DNA of 64,000 nt from positions 81,958,569-82,022,568 of the forward strand of contig NC_067195.1 of the NCBI RefSeq assembly GCF_000699445.3, read 5' to 3'. A model generated the notes under the pieces. The model saw nothing but the letters and a program-made list of their open reading frames with translations. It had not been told where the DNA came from and made no database searches. Origin of the DNA: Schistosoma haematobium. Taxonomy: Eukaryota; Platyhelminthes; Trematoda; Strigeidida; Schistosomatidae. A program made the translations under genes and the position numbers. Of this stretch, positions 22,946-32,597 are shown in pieces. Within the stretch, counting starts at the first letter, position 1; each line of letters begins with the position of its first letter.

Positions 22946-22961
22946 TATTTTTCAAATCTAC

Positions 22962-23088
22962 TTACTGGTTGGCGTTTTTTTAGCGAGTTAGTTTTCTACG
23001 GGATGGGGTCGCTAACCCCATGCCCTACGCTCCTCCTTTATCCGGGCTTGCGCCCGGCAGTAGCCCCCGGAGGGACTCCAGGCGGAGT
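22962..23088 (+). mobile_element. Small structured retroposon K, copy 2
   Basis: 127 bp, the least decayed copy. Flanks TATTTTTCAAATCTAC (22946-22961) and TATTTTTGAAATTTAC (23089-23104) match at 14 of 16 positions. It can form TAGCGA/TCGCTA, CCGGGC-TTGC-GCCCGG and GGAG-GGA-CTCC hairpins. Confidence 0.75.
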
Positions 23089-23104
23089 TATTTTTGAAAT
23101 TTAC

Positions 23105-23578
23105 CAACCACAAATTTACATTAAGATTTCAATATTCTATTTTAGAGTTGATAATTTGTCAGCATAATATTAGTACTAATCTAAGATTTGGAACCACTGA
23201 ATTATTATATTATTATATTTACTAACAGATTTCAAGGTACTATGTTTAACTAAATGTGTATGGTTATAAGTGAATACCAGATTAGAACTCTTAAACTGGA
23301 ACAAAACAACTGACCAATTATACAATTGACATCTCTTTGTAATGATGACCAGGATCACATTGATATATCTCTACAAACAAGTTCCTTATCTTAATGAACG
23401 TTTTTATATTACAAGTAAGGGGTGGTAGAAGTAGTGGTGTGAGTGGTAATAATAATAATCATAGAAAGAAATGTGTATTTCAACTATTTAGGAAGTACTG
23501 AATTAAATTACTATTAACTGAAATAACATTACAATCACAATTCATTTCTAATTCCTTTAAATTGTTTTTTTTTTTTAG
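23105..23578 (+). other. Innexin intron, 3' end
   Basis: AT-rich, no element recognised. It ends in a run of 13 or more T followed by AG, a strong acceptor for the innexin exon. The intron's 5' end was not found in the upstream 23 kb. Confidence 0.6.
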
Positions 23579-24218
23579 GTAAACCAATTCAATGTTGGGT
23601 ACCACAAGAATTTACTAAATCATGGGAAGAATATGCTGAAAATTTATGTTGGGTATCAAACACATATTTTTTATTACCTAATGAAGAAATACCAACAGAT
23701 CAAGTAGATTATGAAAAAGTTAAATTTATTGGTTATTATCAATGGGTTGCAATAGTTTTAGCTGGTCAAGCTATGATGTCATGGGTTCCACATTTATTAT
23801 GGCGTGTTGGTTCAAGACGTTTACCATTATTATTAAAATCAGCAAGAGAAGCCGCTATACCAGATCGTGAATTACGTTTAAAAGCGGTATCATGTTTAGT
23901 AGCTACATTAGAAGAACAAGCTGAATCTCAATCAAGATTTCGACGAATTAAATCAATATTAACTCGTTGTTTATGTGGTGTTACACCAAATGCACGTTTA
24001 ACTATGTTATTTTTATTTGTAAGAGCATTATTTGTAGCTAATTCAGTTGGACAAATTTATTTAATGAAACGTTTTACCGGTTTTAATAGTACCGTATTTG
24101 GATTAAGATTATTACAAGATTTATCAGCTGGTGTTGAATGGGAACGAACTGGACATTTTCCCCGTGTTACATATTGTACTATAAAAGTTCGTAAAATGGG
24201 TCAAACTAAACCAGCAAG
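23579..24218 (+). CDS. Innexin, internal exon (EL1 to EL2)
   Basis: Innexins are invertebrate gap-junction channel proteins of the plasma membrane; hexamers or octamers dock across neighbouring cells. The exon follows a T-rich tract ending in AG (23577-23578) and stops at AAG|GTAAGT (24218/24219). It starts two bases into a Gly codon (phase 1) and ends after two bases of a codon (phase 2), giving about 213 residues without a stop. Counting that Gly as 1: first extracellular loop with its two cysteines at 6 and 24 (QCWVP and NLCWV), the innexin signature YYQWV at 53-57 inside TM2 (about 53-77), a basic/acidic cytoplasmic loop, TM3 about 141-163, then FPRVTYC with the first EL2 cysteine at 200. 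TM1, TM4 and the tails lie on other exons, not recognised in this window. An ATG at 23773 is an internal Met in TM2, not a start. Third codon positions are strongly A/T, matching the locus. Family assignment is firm; the paralogue is not determined. Confidence 0.95.
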
Positions 24219-25115
24219 GTAAGTTATATGTATATATATATTTAATACTTTATAAATTGATTCTAGTTTTATGCATAAATACATCATTTATCAGTTTTCT
24301 TTTGTTTATTATTGAATATTGAATTTTGATAAGAATGCATCTCTTGTATCTATCATAATCTAAAGATATGTATGAATGAATACCTAATAGGTAGATTTAT
24401 TAAACGGGATTCTGATAGTTGCCATAAAATTCTAGATAGTTTACGACAGTCTAAAGGTTCATTTTTTTATTATAAACAAACAAACAAACTAGAATTGGTT
24501 TTATTAATGATCTTGACTTGAAAATTATTATATTGTCTATAAAACTCTTTGTTGAACTGAAGATAAATAAGAATCATACATCTAAAGAATTAAAACTTCA
24601 ATCTTCATCCCATAATTTGTCAGTTTTAGACATAAAGTATCGATATTTTTTTATGAAACAACATGATCTCCTAGTTACTGTTAACTTACTTCATTACTTA
24701 ACCTATTCAAAATTGACTTTTTGGATATGATAATTATAAAATATTGTTCTAGAAAGTTCCCCTCTATTTAGAATTGTCAGGTTAATCTTATATTCTCTTC
24801 AACTATCTTATACTATTTGTTACTATCTGATTAAGTCAACTTATTATTTTCTTTTTCAATTCAAAAATCTTCAGTAACTTTGCTTTAACGATCTCTTTAA
24901 TCTTTTTTATTTTTATTTTTCAAAATGTAATTAATCGATAATGTTCTTTTTCAAGTTTCCTATTGATCATCATGTCTAGGTAAATCATTTTATTTATAGG
25001 ATCTCTTATAGGATCAATCTAGTTTTGCCTTTTTTCTTTTCTTTGAATACCTAATCTAATCAATATTATGTAATCCATTTTTAACATGATGTTCCAATTC
25101 TTTTTTAATTTTATT
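24219..25115 (+). other. Innexin intron, 5' end
   Basis: Begins GTAAGT, a consensus donor. No exon carrying the expected TM4 block was recognised between here and 64000, so this intron probably runs off the window. The first 900 bases hold no recognisable repeat. Confidence 0.5.
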
Positions 25116-25360
25116 ATGGATTGATTGAAATTAGACATTAATATCTTTGAATGCCAACCCACTCAGTGGTCTAGTTGGTTAGGCGCCTGGTGCAAGACTG
25201 ATAAGTCCTGGGTTCGAATGTCTCGAGCTGGGGTCGTGGATGTGCACTGCTGAGGAGTCCCATACTAGGACGAAACGGCCGTCCAGTGCTTCCAGATTTC
25301 CATGGTGGTCTAGCTTCAATTGACTCATGATTTCATTTAGTGTACTACAGAAATCTTTGA
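25116..25360 (+). repeat. Sm-alpha-like SINE, well preserved
   Basis: Plus-strand head with CACTCAGTGGTCTAGTTGG (A-box-like), GGTTCGAATG (B-box, 25211-25220), intact ribozyme segment, and tail TCAATTGACTCATGATTTCA. The 5' unit is mostly missing. A 78-codon minus-strand frame (25179-25415) is its shadow. Confidence 0.9.
25244..25289 (+). ncRNA. Hammerhead ribozyme, best Sm-alpha copy
   Basis: Stem I GCACUG (25244-25249) pairs perfectly with CAGUGC (25284-25289). Core CUGAGGA (25250-25256); stem II GUCC (25257-25260) with GGAC (25268-25271) and a seven-base loop; GAAA (25272-25275); two-pair stem III with loop GGCC; cleavage expected after C25283 (GUC). Sm-alpha repeats of schistosomes are known to encode self-cleaving hammerheads. 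This copy violates none of the core consensus. Confidence 0.88.
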
Positions 25361-26035
25361 ATTCTATAATTATTCTTTTTTGACCCCCCCCTCTTTCTCT
25401 ATAAAGATCCAACAAGAAAAATTAGTTAGAAATGGGAAAATTATTTTTGAACTTATTCATAAGATCAATAATGATTCTTTTTATACATAGATAGGTATAC
25501 TGAAAATATAAATGTATGTATATGTTTATCTTTCATATAAAACATATTTGTAGGTGTGAAGAGATTTAAGTTGTATAGTGATTATTCTATAAATTATAAG
25601 TTGTAATTAGACATAGAAAAAGAATATTCTTACCAATAATTAATTAGGAGAATAGTTTCTTACTATTATTTTTTTTTCATTGTTTCACATTTAATTATAA
25701 CTAAGATGAAAGCTTACAAGTAAACTATACTTGAAGACCAACATGACAAATGAATGATTAGAAGGAAGGGGGGGAAAAGATTTACAGTATATATTCATAT
25801 AATATGAGTATGTTTAGATTTAGACTTTAGTATATTTCATTCTGAATAAAGAATATTGTCTTTAATGAATGATTAAATCGCCAAGGTATATTTAATTATT
25901 CATGAAATCTATGGAAGATTATATTAGAAAATAAATGTGTTGTTATAAGTTTATAATGTATAAATGAAATTTTGAAGAACAAATGTGAAGAGATAGGATA
26001 TTGATATTTAAGTGTGTGGTCGGTACAAAGTTGTA
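25361..26035. other. Unassigned AT-rich stretch
   Basis: C-run at 25383-25390, G-run near 25770; no element recognised. Confidence 0.4.
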
Positions 26036-26330
26036 TTATAGTGAATAAGAAAACCAGTGAGGACAACGAAGATGTATTTTAATACAAAACTACAGAACAT
26101 CTTTGTAAAATCTGAGAATTATACAGTAAATACAAGATGTCTACTAATTATCTCAGACTTTGTTGTTCCTTCATTTCTATACCAATTATTCTCTGTTCTC
26201 GTTGTCTTCTGTTTTAACCTTTTCAACCTTCTTCTCCCAGGCATTCCATTTTTGATTGGTGATACATACAACTTATATCTGTCGACATCAGTAGCACACA
26301 CTACAATATCATTTGAAAATAAAGTAAACC
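26036..26330 (+). repeat. Dispersed family U, full-length-looking copy
   Basis: Contains all family blocks: GAGGACAACGAAGATGTATT, ACAAAACTACAGAACATCTT, TATACAGTAAATAC, CTTCTCCCAGGCATTCC, GTAGCACACACTACAAT. A 98-codon frame (26057-26353) covers it, but other copies do not keep the frame open. Confidence 0.65.
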
Positions 26331-26446
26331 AAAGAAAATCGTCTCTATTTTAGAAAAACAAAATTAAACTAATTGAATCTTGTTCTAATGAAGTGGTTGT
26401 GATATGCATGGATTGTGTAACATGTTACCAAAACAAAATTTGAAAC

Positions 26447-27215
26447 TTACTTACTTACGCCTGTTACTCATCGTGAAGGAGCATAGGCCGCTCACCAGCA
26501 TTCTCCATCCAACCCTGTCCTGGGCAATCCTTTCTAGCTCCGTCCAGTTGTAATTCATCCTTTTCATATCTGCTTCTATTATCCGACGCAATGTGTTCTT
26601 TGGCCTTCCTCTTTTTCGCTTCCCTTCAGGATTCCAGGTTAGGGCTTGCCTCGTGATGCAGTTTGACGATTTGCGTAATGTATGTCCTATCCATTTCCAT
26701 CGTCTTTTCCTAATTTCTTCTTCAGCTGGAAGTTGGTTTGTTCCCTCCCACAGAAGGCTATTGCTGATGGTATCCGGCCAATCGATGTTGAGTATCTTGC
26801 GTAGACAGCTATTTATAAATACTTGTACTTTCTTGATTGTGGTTGTTGTAGTTCTCCAAGTTTCAGCTCCATACAGTAGAATTGCCTTGACGTTCGTATT
26901 GAAGATTCTCACTTTGATATTGGTTGAAAGTTGTTTTGAGTCCCATATGTTCTTCAATTGTAGGAATGCGACCCTTGCTTTGCCGATCTTCGCCTTTACG
27001 TCTGCATCTGAACCTCCTTATTCATGGATGATGCTTCCTAGGTATGTAAAGGACTCTACATCTTCCGGAGTTTCGCCATCAAGAGTGATTGGATTGCTGT
27101 TTTCCGCTTTGAATTTGAGGACCTTGGTTTTCCCTTTGTGTATGCTGAGGCCTACTGATGCAGAGACTGCTGCTACACTGGCTGTCTTCGTCTGCATCTG
27201 TTCGTGTGTACGTGA
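26447..27215 (-). pseudogene. Non-LTR retrotransposon pol 3' end, family R-A
   Basis: The minus frame 26957-26451 (168 codons) carries the region after the reverse-transcriptase catalytic core: [50 protein letters not shown] and an AQDR-W block. Continuing the minus strand upstream gives further homology (a [21 protein letters not shown] stretch) across a frame break. The 3' end is CTTACTTACGCCTG (26447-26460), a (TAAG)-type tail on the minus strand. About 770 bp, 5'-truncated. Assigned to the RTE-like group from general resemblance; the clade is not proven. Confidence 0.85.
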
Positions 27216-27234
27216 TAGGACTAACTAATGAATG

Positions 27235-27460
27235 ATGGACGCTAACTCAGTGGTTTAGAAGTTAAGCGTTCGCGTGTGAGATTGATAGGTCCTGGTTTCG
27301 AATTTCACGGGGTGGGATCGTGGATGCGCACTGCTAAGGAGTCACACACTAGGAATAAACGGCCGTTCAGTGCTTCCAGGTTTTCCATGTTGGTCTAGTT
27401 TCAATTGACTCATGAACTCAACTAGTAAATTACTATAATATCCATAAAACCACTTTCTAA
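27235..27460 (+). repeat. Sm-alpha-like SINE
   Basis: Head with CTCAGTGGTTTAGAAG and GGTTTCGAATTTC, ribozyme segment 27328-27374 with core damage (CUAAGGA, GAAUAAAC), tail TCAATTGACTCATGAACTC, and the terminal ATATCCATAAAACCAC. Directly follows the R-A fragment. Confidence 0.8.
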
Positions 27461-27719
27461 TAATAATGAATGAGTGACTAAATATTTAAATAAAGACTAT
27501 AGAAATCGACAAAATATTATAATCCATTGTTTGTCCGTTCTTTATTATTAAGTAAAACTTGTGGAATAGAACTGAGTCTAAAATTCTGAAAGAAAATAAA
27601 GATGGTATTTTACCATAGTTACTAGTATTCACATCAACGTATATGGTTTCTAAGGTACAATTCACAATCTCTGAGTGTAAAATCAATGTATTCAACTTAT
27701 TATATTTGAAATAATCTTA

Positions 27720-27905
27720 GCGATTGAAATTTAAATAATTCCAACGTTTTGACTGGATTGTTACCCTTGAAGAAGTTCAGAAAAGTATACTGGACAAAAC
27801 GAAACGATTTCAAATTTCAATCGATGAGATTATCTCAAATATAATTTTGACATATAATGACTTCTTTATACTTGGCCCCCAACTTTCGTCAAACTATTCA
27901 TTCTA
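27720..27905 (+). repeat. PLE-like terminal repeat, copy 1 (decayed)
   Basis: Pairs with 30048-30205: TTACCCTTGAAGAAGTTCAG, CTGGACAAAACGAAAC, AATCGATGAGATTATCTCAA, GTCAAACTATTCATTCT. 27722-27748 is an inverted copy of the downstream AAACG...AATC part. Confidence 0.5.
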
Positions 27906-27907
27906 AT

Positions 27908-28150
27908 TATCAGAATGGGTTTTGTGGAGATTTTTAGACATTTCATTGGTTGAAATCATGAATCAATTGAAGCTAGACCAACATGGAAAACCTGAAGGCA
28001 ATGTACGGCCGTTTCGTCCTAGTATGGGACTCCTCAGCATTGCGCATCCACGATCTCGCCCACCGCGAGATTCGAACCCAGTGATTCCAGGTTTTCCATG
28101 GTGGTCTAACTTCAATTGACTCATGATTTCAACCAGTGAAAGATTCACTC
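27908..28150 (-). repeat. Sm-alpha-like SINE, foldback copy
   Basis: Minus-strand 3' half with ribozyme, to CGAGATTCGAACCCA (28065-28080), then joined to a plus-strand 3' end (CCAGGTTTTCCATGGTGGTC to CCAGTGAA, 28088-28139). Outer arms (27943-27995 and 28088-28140) are near reverse complements, giving a perfect foldback around the head-free middle. Confidence 0.85.
27998..28043 (-). ncRNA. Hammerhead ribozyme with compensatory stem I
   Basis: On the minus strand: GCAAUG, CUGAGGA, GUCC/GGAC stem II, GAAAC, loop GGCC, triplet GUA, CAUUGC. Stem I pairs perfectly although both strands differ from the usual GCACUG/CAGUGC: C-G has become A-U. The triplet GUA still fits the NUH cleavage rule. Confidence 0.85.
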
Positions 28151-29615
28151 GAATATTGATGAATATTCATATAAATTTATTCACCATACTATGAAGATAC
28201 TTTTAAATCATGAGATAGATTTTCACAAGTTTGATATGATTTATATAATCAGTTAGGTAAGAAATGAGGTTAGATATTTAATACATTATGGTTTGACTAT
28301 AAAATTGACAAATAAACTACATTAAATTCTTATTTTATTGACTATACAGTATTTTATTCATTGAAGTCATCTTGATTTCCTCGATCTTTCACTAATATAA
28401 ACTTATTCATTGATATTACAATAACATTAAAACAGTTCACTGTGACGCATAGTTTAAATTCTGTGATCCAACTTTTTAAAACAACAATAATATCTGTATT
28501 TGTTCAAACATTCAGCTTAGAGACTGTGACATCACTAGAAAAATTAATCCCTTGAAGTTTCATGGGTAAATTAAAACTACCATTCATTAATAGCCAACTT
28601 ACAAAGCTTTCTTATATATGTCCTACTTGAGTTAGGAAAAATTTTATCAAATCTATCTTAGATTATATACAAGAATAGTACAAAACTAGATAATATAAGT
28701 TATATTTTCATTACTTCAAAAGGTCATTAATTTTTCTTATTATATATCTTCATAATAAACAAAGGGTGAGTGGGTGGGGGGAATATATTTCAAGGTCATT
28801 TATGGAAATGAAACAACAACAACAACAGCAACAAAAAAATATGGTTAGCTGAAAGTTAGGCCAAATCTGATGATAACAAGTCATATAGAAAATGTTTACC
28901 TTAAATGTAATTTTCCTTGAAAGAAAAAAAACTAAAAAAAAAACCCCACTTTAATCAAATTGATTATCTTTTACAATAAATAAATAAAAAAAATTTTTTA
29001 AAAAAGAAAATTTCACAAAAATAAAAATTCCTTCATAGAAATAGTCTATTTACCTCTTAAAATTATGGATGAATGAATGATCAAAATCTTTTCTCTATTT
29101 TTTTCTTTCTTTCTTTTGTTATTCAATATTGACAATGAAAGTTTATGATAAAGTACAATATAAAAGTTTAAGATGAAAAGTTTTTTCGTTTGTTGTTTCT
29201 TTTTAGCTACCGTTTTTGATTGTACACTTAGATATATTCATTCATAGTAACACATACATACAACTTATGTTATAGGATATATATATATACACATATGGGA
29301 TATATATAGGGTATATAGATAGATAGATAGATAGATATTAAATGAAATAAAATTCAAGATTATATCTTTCTTATGAAGCAGAACTGAAGACCTATTTCTA
29401 TCAGTAACCTTGGTAGTGTAACGTTTGTAAAAATTGTGAATTTGATACAAATTTAAGATATATATAAATGGGAGAGTGAAATAGAATAAGAGTTGATCAC
29501 AAACCTGTACTTTTCTCATCAAGTAATTTTAAGGGCCATAGAGGTCATATCATTTCTGTTTTTTCTTTTTTATGAAAAGAAAATATTTAAAGTATGATCA
29601 TAACAACAACAAAAA
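28151..29615. other. Unassigned, with (GATA)n
   Basis: No gene recognised. Homopurine/A-rich patches at 28800-29000; a (GATA)n tract at 29313-29337. Confidence 0.4.
29313..29337. repeat. (GATA)n microsatellite
   Basis: Five to six GATA units, preceded by TA-rich repeats from 29278. Confidence 0.85.
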
Positions 29616-29981
29616 AAAATAGAATGAGGGATAGAATGAATGTGATGTAATCTGAAAGTTGGTATATATACATACATATATGTGCGTGACAGTAATTCGA
29701 TTGATTTATGTTTTAAAAGACTTTGATACAAACAAAAATAATTAATTAATTTGAATGGTAACATGAACTAAGTTAGAAATTGATTTTCAAAGGGAACAAA
29801 ACAACACATCAAATCAATGATACTTCAAGTATCTCATGTTGTGTAGAAGTGTGAATAGAGGTTGTGAATACATGTTAGTGTGTGATAAATTGTTTTGAAG
29901 AATTAAAATCGACATGTACTAGAATCTGCAGTTTTACCAATTGAGTGATTGTTGAATGGTGAAATGTCAGATATTATCTAC
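29616..29981 (-). repeat. Inverted duplication D, right copy
   Basis: Reverse complement of 15552-15916 with few differences. The two copies bracket 13.7 kb including the innexin exon. The right boundary abuts sequence leading into a PLE-like terminal repeat. Confidence 0.85.
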
Positions 29982-30047
29982 ACCAATCAAACACAGTATA
30001 GTTATGATTGTTAAAAAGCTATATATTTCCCTGATGATTTTGTTTTT

Positions 30048-30205
30048 GATTATTACCCTGAAGAAGTTCAGACAAGTTAGCTGGACGAAACGTTGAAATT
30101 ATTTAAATTTTAATCACTGAGATTATTTCAATTATAATTTTCGCATATAAAGACTTCTCTTTACTCGGCGCTCAATTGCTGTCAAACTATTCGTTCTGAT
30201 CTGGA
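30048..30205 (+). repeat. PLE-like terminal repeat, copy 2
   Basis: Same family as 27720-27905, better kept: ACCCTGAAGAAGTTCAGAC, GCTGGACGAAACGTTG, AATCACTGAGATTATTTCAA. The CUGAAGA/GAAAC arrangement resembles PLE-type hammerheads; assignment to PLE is by analogy. Confidence 0.5.
30058..30095 (+). ncRNA. Hammerhead-like motif, weak
   Basis: CUGAAGA (30058-30064), one extra A, stem II GUUCAG/CUGGAC (six pairs, 30066-30071 and 30081-30086), GAAA (30087-30090), minimal ACGU stem III, GUU. I found no good stem I, so this is only a candidate. Confidence 0.3.
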
Positions 30206-30524
30206 CGAATATTCGTATAAAATGCAGGGCATTTTTAAAATATAAATTATGTTAATGAGTGTAGTCATAATTGTTTGACTATATTAATTGTCATTGTTAG
30301 TGATGAAGAAACTTGTCGACACGAATATTTTAAGTAATATCAGTAATATTCGACTGTTGAACAGTTCTCAATTTAATATTCAGTTTTTTTACAATGTGGT
30401 CATTAAGAGTATATTCAATTCGATAGTATAAAGTTTTGGGAAAACAGTAGGATTTACATACTTCAAATAACAAAGTGATTTTAGATAAACCACTAATAAA
30501 TTCAAGAGATCACCACAATTCATC

Positions 30525-30835
30525 AAGTTCCAGTGAGAAACGATGAACAATGTAGGTCAACTATGTTGAGTGTGAGACAGTTATCCCTCATAGTTTAATG
30601 GGAGTTGATCATATGATGTCGTGAATTGGTTGATATTGGAGATGTACACTATTAAATAATGGTTCAGTGATCTAGACGTTAAATTCTCGCACATGAGATT
30701 TTAGGCCCTTAGTTCGGTTCCTGACTGAAGGTCATACATATGCACTGGTGCGTTATTCTTATACTATAATGAAACTTTTCAAAATTGTCTGATTTTCAAT
30801 GTTGATTTAATCTGAATCAGTTCATGATTTACAAC
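30525..30835 (+). repeat. Sm-alpha-like SINE, diverged, full span
   Basis: 5' unit (CCAGTGAGAAACGATG), A-box-like TCAGTGATCTAGACG, B-box-like AGTTCGGTTCC, ATGCACTGGTGCGTT in place of the core, GAAACTTTTC, and tail AATCAGTTCATGATT. Ribozyme core destroyed. Confidence 0.65.
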
Positions 30836-31312
30836 TATTAACATTAAACTTAATTCTCTTATGTAGATTGTGATTAAGACAACAAACAAGTTATTTACAC
30901 AACATTTTCAAGGATTATGACATGGCTAATAATCAAAGTAGGTGTAATATTTGGTAAATATTTAACAGAACAGTAATAGATTAAAAACTAGTTATAAAGT
31001 AAATGTTTCTTTAAATTTAAACATTATCTTCCCCATATTATTATTGATGTTTGTGTTAACTTATGGTCAATTTTCAGTTCTGAAAATGATCAAGTTCTGT
31101 TAGAATTTTCGTTTTTAGAAATAATAAGTAGTATCAGTTTAATAGTTTGATGGCTATAACCTTTCAAGAGTCCCGATGATAAAACTTTTTTATTTGTTAA
31201 AACAATGGCTAATGAATACAATCACTCTCAATATGTACATCTAACATTAGACAATGACACGTTCTAAATAATATAGAACAAGCATTTGAAATTCTGCTGT
31301 AAATTAAAGTGA
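30836..31312. other. Unassigned AT-rich stretch
   Basis: Nothing recognised. Confidence 0.4.
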
Positions 31313-31591
31313 TACTATAATTTATGGACAACCTTCGAGTGACGCTAAATTGACCTTGAAAAAATCCATCTACTTACCAGAACTAACTAAAAATTATAAA
31401 CCAATATGAGGAGTTAGAATGATGATTTATAGTTGATGCTTAGGGTTAAGAATTAGATTTAAGACTTTCATTATGAACTGACATCAAGTAAAATGCTAAA
31501 ATTCTATTTAGCCAAATGGATGAATTAATTTCGCGCCAAAATCCCAAACCTATTATCTTATATCTGATTGGTTCGTCCATAAATTATAATC
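31313..31591. mobile_element. MITE-like element M, copy 2
   Basis: Inverted relative to 13819-14092, with ends TACTATAATTTATGGAC and GTCCATAAATTATAAT. Shares TTCGCGCCAAAAT and the TAAGAATTAGATTTAAGA interior. Diverged, so old. Confidence 0.6.
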
Positions 31592-31935
31592 TTGCCTAAA
31601 TTAATATATAAAATATTCATATATATATCTGTATAGTATTTTTTAAATAAAAAGAACACCTAGAACCTTATTCCGACAACTTTCCATATCAACATTAATT
31701 TAGAATCATTTCAACTTATTTTAGCTTTATTTTAATCAATAAATAGAGAGAAAGTGAAAAACGGCTATCAACTTTAAAAGTTTTCATTGATTTATTTTTT
31801 TTTTATTTTTTTAAATCGTTTCCAACTAAACTAATCGGTTAACTGACAATAGATTAAGTTTATATTCTTTATTAGTGGTTTTTCATTTGCTATAATTGCA
31901 TTAACTAATAAGTATGTGTACTCTTTATTAAAATC

Positions 31936-32376
31936 TTGTTAAATCTCAGTTATTTTGATGGAGTTTTGTTTTCTGAGCTGGACAAAACAAACATCATCTA
32001 CAAAATAAATTGTGCCAACTACGAAAAACACTACATCGGACAGAGTGGATGCCCCCTTCGCCTACATGAACATCAATTAGCAGTCAAACGCCATGATACT
32101 TCCTCACCTATATCAATACACGTGGACAATTGCGGACACTCATTCGATTGGAAAAATGTGGAAATCTTAGACAGAGGAAATTCCAAAAACACTAGAGAAT
32201 TTTTAGAAGCCAGGCATTCAGCTCAATCAGCAATCAATAAACATATTGAAATCGATCCAACTTATCAACCAATCAGGAAAATTATGCACAAATATAGGAA
32301 CAAAAATCAAACCGATGGGAGACACAACCAAAACAAAGGAGTAAACAATGACAAATTTAAGGTCAATAAAAACTAA
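31936..32376 (+). pseudogene. PLE GIY-YIG endonuclease fragment
   Basis: PLE proteins join a reverse transcriptase to a C-terminal GIY-YIG endonuclease that nicks DNA for insertion. From residue about 20 this frame shows TNIIYKINCANYEKHYIGQS: a Tyr about ten residues before the YIG, as in the family motif (here with IY and YIG). RL-HEHQLAVKRHD, HVDNCGHSFDWKNV and a Glu-containing ILDRGN-REFLEA block follow, as usual for the domain. The reverse transcriptase is missing, the frame's first codons are flanking/terminal-repeat sequence, and the Lys/Asn-rich end is the natural C-terminus. A fragment, not a working gene. Confidence 0.85.
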
Positions 32377-32568
32377 TCAACGTCGAGGTGTACAGAACAA
32401 GCTGTGAAACGCATATGGAGAAATTCGAACACTTCACTTCTATCTGAAGTTTGTGCTGATGATGTCGTTCAGAAGAACGATGAAAGCTCCACGACCAAAC
32501 CATCCAGCTCAGAGAACAAAACCCCGTCAAAATCATCCGCCTGAGCTGCAAATCTTCTCCAATATCTC
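31953..32568 (+). mobile_element. Penelope-like element insertion, 5'-truncated
   Basis: Bounded by TAAATCTCAGTTA at 31940-31952 and 32569-32581, a perfect 13-bp target duplication. Contents: a 30-bp inverted piece of the terminal repeat (31953-31982), the GIY-YIG endonuclease end (about 31984-32376), then the terminal repeat whose 32503-32532 part is the reverse complement of the first 30 bp with about three mismatches. Fresh for this window. Confidence 0.85.
32456..32495 (+). ncRNA. Hammerhead-like motif in PLE terminal repeat
   Basis: CUGAUGA (32456-32462), one extra U, stem II GUCGUUC/GAACGAU with loop AGAA, GAAA (32482-32485), then GCUCC. PLE terminal repeats in many animals are known to carry hammerheads. 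Here the cleavage site and stem III are not clear. Confidence 0.4.
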
Positions 32569-32597
32569 TAAATCTCAGTTAATGAGGTGATTAATTA

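Noticed and set aside
23773..23775. ATG as start of the innexin protein
   Set aside because: It lies inside TM2; homologous coding sequence continues upstream to a splice acceptor at 23577-23578.
26593..27228. 211-codon plus-strand frame
   Set aside because: Antisense to the recognisable non-LTR pol frame; a shadow.
13819..31591. M and D pairs as remains of one large palindrome
   Set aside because: Both pairs are inverted about a similar centre, but 14095-15551 and 29982-31312 show no similarity, and M copies are much more diverged than D copies.
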